From the NCBI GenBank assembly GCA_910592205.1, contig CAJVPJ010001401.1, positions 1 to 10,063 of the forward strand: a stretch of DNA of 10,063 nt, written 5' to 3'. This DNA is from Paraglomus occultum (lineage: Eukaryota > Glomeromycota > Glomeromycetes > Paraglomerales > Paraglomeraceae). Shown here piece after piece: positions 1 through 6,132 of the stretch. The notes under the pieces were generated by a model. It was not told the origin of the DNA and made no database searches. It saw only the letters and a list, made by a program, of their open reading frames with translations. The position numbers and the translations under genes were made by a program. How positions within the stretch are numbered: the stretch's first letter is position 1; each line of letters opens with the position of its first letter.

Positions 1-258
1 ACAGTACACATGTATAACTACACTCATTTATTAAGTTATCCAAAATTTAGCATACATAACTGACGAACAGCATTTAAATTGTAATAACGTAGTATGTATA
101 GATAATAATAAAGATTTCCCAAATTTACACGCACTCCAATTTAATGTAATCGCTGTGCTAATTATACGCACTTCCAATCTATTGTAAGCAGCTGAGGATA
201 TTAAATTATCTTGTCGCAAACCGGGTGACACATCTTTGTATTTCCAGTTAAGTTATTC

Positions 259-576
259 TCAAAGAATAGGTTTCGTATATTCACCTGTGCGAATAAAAGT
301 AGGTAAAGGCATTGACATATCTTCATCGACTATAATATCATTTGTATAATGATTTTGTTGTAACCATTGTATGGCAGAAGGGCGAGTATGGGTGGAATCA
401 ACATGACGTTGGCGAAATACGCGAGCATTATTTTGAAAATTTCCAAGCTTTTCTAATTGCATGTATGACCACATCATGCACACCTGAAAGCGAGAATCGA
501 ACTCTAATAATCGTATTTTTATATATTTGCCGTATGTCAATGCATCATTGTTAAGTGAACTTAAACGATTGGTTGT
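259..576 (-). pseudogene. Unrecognised ORF remnant, possibly Helitron-related
   Basis: The frame is open for about 105 codons on the minus strand, from just after a TGA at 577-579 to the TGA at 259-261. It has no ATG near its upstream end, so it looks like a fragment cut at both ends. The composition is protein-like (for example LTYGKYIKIRLLEFD, MMWSYMQLEKLGNFQNNARV and LPTFIRTGEY) with no low-complexity bias. By recollection these blocks resemble the region just upstream of the Helitron helicase-like domain in fungal rolling-circle transposons. That link is inference; no Rep or helicase motif is present. Bases 1-258 continue downstream on the same strand with short broken frames and nothing I can name. 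Confidence 0.35.
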
Positions 577-603
577 TCATGACGCACAGAGTAATAATAT
601 GTT

Positions 604-612
604 GGGGGGGGG
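604..612. repeat. G9 homopolymer
   Basis: Nine consecutive G bases in AT-rich non-coding DNA just upstream of the tandem repeat. Such runs often vary in length or carry sequencing errors. No function is suggested. Confidence 0.8.
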
Positions 613-624
613 AAATTATAGTAA

Positions 625-850
625 ATTCTATATGTTACCGGTTTGATATTGATATATTGCTGTAGTATTATATCACATTGGACATTAATAAACTTTATTT
701 TTATTCTATACGCTACCAGTTTGATATCATATTCTCCCTTAACCTGTAGTATATGTCGAATCGGACAATAATAAACTTATTTTAATTCTGTACGCTACCA
801 GTTTGATATTGATATATTTTTGTGATATTATGTTAAATCGATCAATAAAG
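625..850. repeat. Tandem repeat, three copies of about 80 bp
   Basis: Three head-to-tail copies start at 625, 703 and 785, giving periods of 78 and 82 bp. Each begins ATTCT(A/G)TA(C/T)G(C/T)TACC(A/G)GTTTGATAT and continues through an AT-rich stretch with a (T/C)GGACA(T/A)(T/A)AATAAACTT block. The third copy is incomplete and fades near 850. The copies differ by scattered substitutions and small indels, so the array is not recent. It contains no ORF. It could be a small satellite or the subterminal region of a transposon. Confidence 0.75.
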
Positions 851-979
851 GTAAAAAAGAAAGTTTCGACAAATTATTTGTGTCTAAGTGATTTACAACG
901 AAAATGTCGCTATATTGTTAGCTTGACGCATTTCTGCGGTACCGCTCGCGAACGATCCATAAGTGTTTGTAATGTCTAG
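851..979. other. Short non-coding gap with a 10-bp palindrome
   Basis: There is no coding signal here. A local GC-rich patch includes the perfect palindrome GCGGTACCGC at 936-945. This stretch lies just beyond the stop codon of the minus-strand gene at 980. Confidence 0.4.
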
Positions 980-1553
980 CTAATTTTTTGGCGCAAGTTC
1001 CAAGTAATATCCGATAAATTTTCTTTGTATAATTGCACAGGCTTGAACTTTTTTCGATACATATATAGTGCGTTTAACTTTATTAATTGCATTCGTAAAC
1101 CAAAGTTCATAGAGATGTAAAGCAAAGTTATCATTATAAATACGATCAGATCGAGATTTCTGCATAAGTTTCAGATATTCTTTGTATCTTACATCACAGA
1201 ATTTATTTCCGGTACAATGGCTACTCCAATGTTTTTCTATTCCAATGTGACTATAATTATTCCCCATATTTTTGGTATGCCCAATGTATACTAGTTGATC
1301 ACACGAGAAACAGATTGCAATTCCAATTGTGGGCGAGTAAGAAGTACCGTCCGCTAGTTGTATCAATTTTCGAGCTTTGAAGATACTTTTTATTTGATAA
1401 AAGATGTTTTTCTCTGAAATACATTAAACGTTCCCAGATCCGTTCTTTCCACTCACCAGGAGTTTCATTTGTTCGAACTTGCGGCATTTGACAATATTCG
1501 GTCCATTCTTCGGGAGTGTAACGTCCATAAATCTGCTGCCTATTTAAATCCAT
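980..1553 (-). pseudogene. GIY-YIG-like protein with IQ-like tail, one frameshift
   Basis: The gene reads on the minus strand from ATG at 1551-1553 to TAG at 980-982, about 190 residues in two overlapping frames. The first frame gives an N-terminal block with YTPEEWTEYCQMP and PGEWKERIWERL. A one-base shift is needed between roughly 1410 and 1366 to enter the second frame, which runs to the stop. The second frame contains GIAICFSCDQLVYIGHTKN, close to the GIY-x(10)-YIG core of GIY-YIG nucleases, but with A for the first Y and without the usual catalytic Arg a little downstream. It ends with an IQ-motif-like stretch (ACAIIQRKFIGYYLEL). Both parts look like real protein, so this is either a recently broken gene, a sequencing indel (A4 and A5 runs lie in the overlap), or a +1 recoding event. 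Nuclease function is inference and may be lost. Confidence 0.5.
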
Positions 1554-1745
1554 TTAAAATATCTTATTCAACTATTGTGTTTAAGTTCCTGTACGTATAT
1601 ACCTATATAAAGATTCAATTTTTGTTTTTCGTTTTCAGTCATTAATTCATGATACGTTGGTGGGAACTTATATAATTAATTTAATCATGTCCATAAAGAA
1701 ACGTTGTCATTCATTGATGACGAACGGTCGCTATGCGGTCAAATA
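1554..1745. other. Intergenic, upstream of the GIY-YIG-like gene
   Basis: AT-rich sequence without an ORF. It holds the presumed 5' leader and promoter of the minus-strand gene and ends at the TA where the foldback element begins. Confidence 0.4.
1600..1609 (-). promoter_or_regulatory. Possible TATA box
   Basis: On the minus strand TTTATATAGG lies about 47-56 bp upstream of the ATG at 1553, inside a short AT-rich leader. The position fits a core promoter for the GIY-YIG-like gene, but AT-rich DNA gives such matches by chance. Confidence 0.25.
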
Positions 1746-2243
1746 TACACTACCCTACAATAAATTACCGGATTTTTTGTCAAACACATAGTAAAACATA
1801 TGAAATTTTTATTTTTTTTAAAAAGCTCTATTGCACGTATTTACTATGTAAGTCATGACAATTTTTGTACTGATTTGAAGATAATTAACTGTACTTTTCG
1901 AGAGGAATGGTGGCATATTTAGACCCGTCATTATTCCGAAATTGCAGTTCAACGAAGTGACAGTATCTATGTTACAATATGAAAATCTATGAAAAACATA
2001 TGTGTAATGTAAACAGCCTCATTTATCGAACTGCAGCGTCGGAATAATGATGGGCCTAAATATACCACCATTTTTCTCGAAAAGTACAGTCAATTATCTT
2101 CAAATTGGTACAAAAATCGTCGTGACTTACATAGTAAATACGTGCAATAGAGCTCTTTTAAAAAATGAAAATTTCATATGTTTTACTATGTGTTTGACAA
2201 AAATCCGGTAATTTATTGTGTCCAAAGACTTTTGTAACACACT
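1746..2243. mobile_element. Foldback element, two ~193-bp inverted arms
   Basis: Bases 1757-1950 and 2028-2219 are inverted copies of each other, about 90 percent identical by eye, around a loop of about 77 bp. The arms start ACAATAAATTACCGGAT. The right end continues for another 24 bases (GTCCAAAGACTTTTG and on) to a TA at 2244-2245. The left end has only about 11 bases between the arm and a TA at 1744-1745. TA on both sides and long inverted ends suggest a non-autonomous Tc1/mariner-type foldback MITE. There is no transposase ORF. Nearly all arm differences are transitions. A transcript through it would fold into a long hairpin. Confidence 0.8.
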
Positions 2244-2245
2244 TA

Positions 2246-2518
2246 TAAGATTTCATATTAATATTCAATTTTATCGTTATTTAATCAGTAGAAAATCAGA
2301 CATGTGGGATTTATTTTGAGAGTGATCATTAGATAACATTTTTCGCATTAATTTTCAGTATTTATGGTTATCCCGTGACCTGATCATCACATGACTTTTG
2401 CAATATCCAGTCTGCTCAACATCAGTAACCATCTTATTACAAATATATGTGAAAAATGGAATTCTCATAACTTACCTTCAAAGTTGTAAAATTCTACTAA
2501 AATCCCTCTTCATTCCCG
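2246..2518. other. Intergenic
   Basis: AT-rich sequence with no convincing coding frame. A plus-strand open frame starting near 2398 runs into the antisense of the nuclease-like gene and has no independent support. This stretch would hold the 3' end of that minus-strand gene. Confidence 0.35.
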
Positions 2519-3569
2519 TCAAGTTTTCCTCCTTTTCGATGCTGTCTCATCTTTTGGACAATAAAGCGGTAACATATGACGAACAATCGCCTTATTCTCT
2601 TCATCCTCTATCAGTTGCATGAGATCCACAGAAGCTGTTCGCAATTCTTTCAATAACTTCTCAACTTCCAGTGTCTCATCCTCCTGCCTCAAATTCAGAC
2701 AGCTGTACAGCTCTTTGGTTATCCCGAAAAGCGCATGATATCTGATTCTTCTTATTCCGCCCGTGACTTGATAGAATATTATAACGATGTCCTTCAGCAC
2801 CAATCTGCATATACAAAGATAGATAGGGCAATATGTAATCCGCGGCGTCTTCCATCTTCATATACGCAGGTGTGATTTTTGAGGTGGCATCTACGCGATA
2901 TGCTATCGTTGTAACGTGATTTTTGACCTGTACTAATATAAATGTAACACTCAACATCCAAATTGCCATCGATTAGAACTGGAATCATTAAATCGACACC
3001 CCTCTGACACTCTTTACAATAAACTGCCGGACCACGCTTGGCAAACTCGAGTAAATCATGCTTCTTGGTGTGTAAGATACTCCTGCAAAATGGTTGAAGC
3101 GAACCCATCCTTTTTCTAACTCCGTACCCTTTATGTTTTGCCAGATATCCATAAAAACTTTCTCGACAAACAGCGACCTGAGGTAGTCATGGATATTTAC
3201 TGGTTCTGCGAACTTGATGCTCAAGGGAGAAGATCGAGCGGTCACATGCTTGTCCCAAGCCATCAGCAGGATAAACTGAGCGATAGTCTCCCCACGGTAA
3301 CCATGTAGAACAAAACCTTTTCTGATTCCCTGAATCAAATGCTTGAGGATGTCGCTAATCCTAATATCCTCATGATTCATTATTGCTGCTGCTGCCATGG
3401 CTAAAGGAGGTTCAGATGGTGAGGCTGTGACAACTGTTTGATGATCCTCAGACACATACGTCATCAAACGCATATAATTCGAGACCAAATCGGTTGCCAA
3501 CTCGGATTGTGGTAAAATATCAAGGTCAAGGTCACATACAGTGAATAGTATTTGTCTTGATCGTACGTA
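2519..3569 (-). pseudogene. Decayed REase-like (PD-(D/E)xK type) effector-family gene
   Basis: Coding blocks run on the minus strand to TGA at 2519-2521 in four successive frames. Shifts are needed near 3060-3030, near 2950 and near 2800. The first block has GYRGETIAQFILLMAWDKH, VNIHDYLRSLF and a VRFNHFAG segment. The second has RGVDLMIPVLI. The third has ILVQVKNH and ILPYLSLYMQIG. The fourth has HALFGITKELYSCLN and ends in a basic SKRRKT, possibly a nuclear-localisation signal. The order of an Asp on one strand (GVDLMIP) followed by QVK on the next hydrophobic strand fits the D...(E/Q)xK core of restriction-endonuclease-like folds. As I recall, fungal proteins of this type often follow a P-loop NTPase in Crinkler-like architectures. 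No NTPase is attached here: the frame meets a TAG at the TA where the neighbouring transposon sits. Nuclease activity is inferred, and three shifts make a functional product unlikely. Confidence 0.6.
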
Positions 3570-3570
3570 C

Positions 3571-4180
3571 TACAAGGTCAACCCCGATAAACCGAACCCC
3601 GATAAACCGAAAACCCCGTTTGACCGAACTTTTTTTGAAATCCGCATTTTTGCCTATTAAAATTACCCCGATAAACCGAAATTACTATTAAACCTCCATA
3701 AACCGTAAACCGAAGATTTTCTGAAACAAACATATCAAAATTTACCCCGATAATCCGAATAAAATGACGTAACAACTTATTTAAGCCAATAATATCATCC
3801 ACCTTTGTAAACCGAATATTGACCCCGATAAACTGCATATTTCAGCCAATTATATTTGTCTATAGAATTCGCCTTTGTGGAAACATGGCACCTAAAAGAA
3901 AACATACAACAATTAAGCTTGCTCGGAAAATTGAAATCTGCAATATAAAGTCTACAAATCCAACAATAAAAAACGTCGAGCTAGCGTCATAAGCGAATAA
4001 AGACCAATGTTTACGATATATATTATCTGGCAGTTCGAGCACTTACCCCGTTTATCCGAACATATGGTTTCCCTGAATATACACTTCGGTTTATAGAGCA
4101 ACCCCGCTAATCCGAAACCCCGCTAATCCGAAGAAAAATTGCTGCACCGCCATCTTCGGTTTATCGGGGTTGACCTTGTA
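3571..4180. mobile_element. pogo/Tigger-type non-autonomous DNA transposon
   Basis: The element is bounded by TA at 3571-3572 and 4179-4180 (target-site duplication). It has perfect 24-bp terminal inverted repeats, 3573-3596 and 4155-4178, starting CAAGGTCAACCCCGAT. The motif ACCCCGATAAACCGAA or a near variant recurs inside at 3597, 3665, 3744, 3822, 4045, 4101 and 4117, plus an inverted half copy at 4084. Such subterminal repeats are expected to be transposase-binding sites. About 606 bp is far too short for a full transposase of some 500 residues, and only an N-terminal remnant is present, so movement would need a partner in trans. The two ends still match perfectly, which suggests a fairly recent insertion. 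Confidence 0.9.
3885..3992 (+). pseudogene. N-terminal remnant of CENP-B/Tigger-like transposase
   Basis: The ATG at 3885 opens a 35-codon frame beginning MAPKRKHTTIKLARKIEI and ending at TAA 3990-3992. A basic MAPKRK start followed by a KIEI helix and a second NPTIKNVELAS helix is typical of the first helix-turn-helix of CENP-B-type (pogo/Tigger) transposases. The rest of the DNA-binding region and the whole DDE domain are missing. Its position inside the TA-flanked element confirms the family and shows that the element arose by internal deletion. Confidence 0.75.
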
Positions 4181-4199
4181 TAACATTTGTGTTACTATA

Positions 4200-4340
4200 A
4201 TGCAAGATCTCTTGAAGCAGGAGGTGCTCCACCATAAACAACAAATGGAGCTGTTGTTGGGGGCGCTGGAAGACCAGCAGCAGTTCTTTACGAGGGAAGG
4301 TGATGAGGAGGGAGAAGAAGAAGACTATGATATTATATGA
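4200..4340 (+). CDS. Small acidic, coiled-coil-like ORF
   Basis: ATG at 4200 to TGA at 4338, 46 codons. The first half is Leu/Gln-rich (MQDLLKQEVLHHKQQMELLL) and looks helical. The second half is very acidic (DEEGEEEDYDII). It starts 20 bases after the pogo element, so it may be the 3' end of a longer gene cut off by the insertion, or a stand-alone chance ORF. Its style resembles the coiled-coil remnant at 5667-5857. I do not recognise it, and functionality is uncertain. Confidence 0.3.
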   Translation: MQDLLKQEVLHHKQQMELLLGALEDQQQFFTREGDEEGEEEDYDII

Positions 4341-4341
4341 A

Positions 4342-4445
4342 GGAGTGGATATTATATGAAGAAAAGGAGTGGACGTTATATGAAGAAGGGAGTGGACTTT
4401 AAATGAAGAAGGGAGTGGACTTTAATATAAAGAAAAGGAGTGGGT
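4342..4445. repeat. Minisatellite, about 24-bp unit, five copies
   Basis: GGAGTGG recurs at 4342, 4366, 4389, 4412 and 4437, giving periods of 24, 23, 23 and 25 bp. The unit is roughly GGAGTGGAY(R/T)TTATATGAAGAAR. The purine-rich strand is the plus strand. The array begins right after the stop codon of the 46-codon ORF, whose own end (GAC TAT GAT ATT ATA TGA) resembles part of the unit, so the repeat may have grown out of the ORF's tail. Most frames are closed by TGA or TAA. Confidence 0.8.
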
Positions 4446-4495
4446 TAATTGCGATAATATAGAATCGTGATAATAGTATATTAATATTGTGATAG

Positions 4496-5056
4496 GAAGA
4501 AAAAAAATTTTATAATCAATTTTCCACAATTGTGATAGTATGTAATGTGGATGGTGTTCCAAATGAATTGCAGTTGAAAATTATAACTGCATCTTGTGGA
4601 CATCCAGCCTCCTTTATGATTCTTTTGAAGCTTTACCATCAGTGTCAACCAACTGTAGACAGCTGGAGGAGTGAACTACAACTGCAGCTTGAAAAGTACA
4701 TGAACAGTACACACCTCAAAATCATAATCAAGAATGCACTACGGGAAAGGTCCCAGGAAGATCAAGCATGTATTTGTGATCTTATAGGCAGTGCTGATGG
4801 TTTGGATACTAGTCTACAAAAAATTGGCAAAGTCGAAAAGTACCTGCTTGACATCAGTGTCCTCATGCAATCTGTATCTGATGATAAAATCAGTTTTACA
4901 AGCAAGATTATCCTGTGTGTTTGTATCAACTCCCTCTGGCCTCAACCAATGACCACAATATCAACTAATGAAACCCAGGATCCCATCAACCTATTAATTA
5001 GTATCATTGATTTTAAAAACATAAGGTGCAATTTTTTCTCCTTGCTCTTTCTTTAA
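4496..5056 (+). pseudogene. Fragment like the C-terminal region of Crinkler-type NTPases
   Basis: The frame is open from after TAG at 4493-4495 to TAA at 5054-5056, about 186 codons, with no ATG near its upstream end. Its protein-like part starts near 4532. Notable segments are ITASCGHPASFMILLKLYHQ, PTVDSWRSEL, LEKYMNSTHLKIII, then FTSKIILCVCINSL and DPINLLISIIDF. A (G)HP turn followed by a helical PT...W...L...YM stretch resembles, by recollection, the helical region after the P-loop domain in Crinkler-like fungal NTPases. Walker A and B motifs are absent, so this is a truncated piece. The last residues (FFSLLFL) look like read-through into non-coding DNA. The assignment is tentative. Confidence 0.45.
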
Positions 5057-5666
5057 AATACTTCTAATTGTGCTGTAAATTCTTGGGTTCCATAGTGGAT
5101 TTGATGTAAATTAGTTTCATATTATATTTTTACATATAGAGGTAATCCTATATTAATCCTGTTATGGTTTATATTCATCACATTCTGGTATAATAAAGTA
5201 TAAAGTTAATGAAGTCCATAAGTTATTATTAGTCAAATTAGTTAATATTAACTTTCAGCCACATCAGCCTCACATTTATGTCACATAACAGAATGTTCAC
5301 TTTGTCTGGTTTTGTTGCAGTCTGCCCCATATGATAACATCAATTACAATGCGATTTTAGGAAATGAAAAAAAAAAAAAATACAAAGTTGGTTAACAATG
5401 TGTTTAACTACAGTGAAAAAGCGAAACCAAATTGCAGAAATACTGGGTGAGATTATGGATGGGAAATAAAGAGATAACATGGATAAATGAATTTAAGCCA
5501 CAAATCAATGTTGCAGCAATATTAATATAGAGCATTCCTCAACGCTTACCAGCAGACCCACTATCGACGGCAACTATAAATGAAAACTGGCTTAGTAACC
5601 CATATCACTACGTGCAATCACATAAATTCTTATGAAGAAAACCTTCTATCCCAGGTACACAATACT
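5057..5666. other. Non-coding relic region with A14 run
   Basis: No gene can be supported over these 610 bases. A run of 14 A lies at 5367-5380. A 23-codon plus-strand ORF starts at 5398 just after it and ends at TAA 5467-5469; I do not recognise it. A polypyrimidine-like stretch ending GTTTTGTTGCAG near 5311-5322 looks like a 3' splice site but has no exon to serve. The A run could be the tail of an old retroposed copy, although no target-site duplication was found. Confidence 0.4.
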
Positions 5667-5857
5667 CTACGTCCCCAACACCCGAGTCACAAAGTCGTTA
5701 CCTGGTTGAACAAGTAAAGCAGTCTGCTGCTTTTGCAGCTCTGCTAGAATAGCATACAAGGGTGTGAGAAGCTCCTTTCCCTTGTCAAACCAACCTCATC
5801 TTCAATCCTCTTCACCTTTGCTTCAACTTCATCTATTTTTTCCTCAATGGTTGTCAT
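5667..5857 (-). pseudogene. Short coiled-coil ORF with one frameshift
   Basis: ATG at 5855-5857 on the minus strand starts a helical, charged sequence (MTTIEEKIDEVEAKVKRIED) that stops at TAG 5744-5746. One base shift near 5785 leads into a second frame with KELLTPLYAILAELQKQQ that ends at TAG 5667-5669. The 191-nt span is one base short of a multiple of three, which fits a single deletion. Heptad-like spacing of I, V and L suggests a coiled coil. Short N-terminal coiled coils of this style precede various effector-like or transposon-encoded proteins in the fungi I think this DNA comes from. That parallel is recollection. Nothing downstream continues the protein. Confidence 0.45.
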
Positions 5858-6132
5858 GGTTAATTAGGAAATGGGAAACTGTTATGATGATAATACTAAT
5901 ACAACCTCCCCTACCGCTACGGTTACCCCAAATTTAAGTGACTTTGCGATTGGATGTGGGGGGCGTTACTGTCCACAAACTGTGGCTTGCGATACTGGCC
6001 TATCAGTAAGTGATGATTAATTAGCCTTTTCGAAGCCACAATACCACGCACATATCAATCTGAATTTTCGACCGCAATATATTTGAGACTAAAGGCTCTG
6101 TATTGTGCAGCTTCTCTTGGCAGTCCGCATAC
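5858..6132 (+). promoter_or_regulatory. Upstream region of the ArfGAP gene with small uORFs
   Basis: This stretch holds the presumed promoter and 5' leader of the gene starting at 6133. Short upstream ORFs occur: one starting near 5884 (ATGATGATA, ending at a TAA near 5935), one starting near 5955 (ATGTGGGGG, about 19 codons) and a three-codon ATG ATT AAT TAG near 6013. No ATG lies in the last 110 bases before 6133, which supports that start. No clear TATA box stands out; an ATATAT at about 6078 is a weak candidate. The transcription start cannot be placed from sequence. Confidence 0.4.

Noticed and set aside
31-231. Minus-strand open frame starting with GTG
   Set aside because: It has no ATG at its start and no recognisable motif. 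It may be a decayed continuation of the neighbouring remnant but cannot be supported.
342-554. Plus-strand ORF of 70 codons
   Set aside because: It is antisense to the more protein-like minus-strand remnant at 259-576.
2398-2622. Plus-strand ORF of 74 codons
   Set aside because: It overlaps the antisense of the nuclease-like gene's C-terminus and has no independent coding signal.
3578-3838. Minus-strand ORF with repeated VYRG
   Set aside because: It lies inside the pogo-type element and its repeats are just the translated end motif.
4342-4445. Possible CRISPR-like array
   Set aside because: The units are contiguous without unique spacers, and the DNA is eukaryotic. It is a minisatellite.
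5311-5322. 3' splice site joining the NTPase-like fragment to a downstream exon
   Set aside because: The acceptor looks fair, but no coding exon follows and no good donor precedes it.
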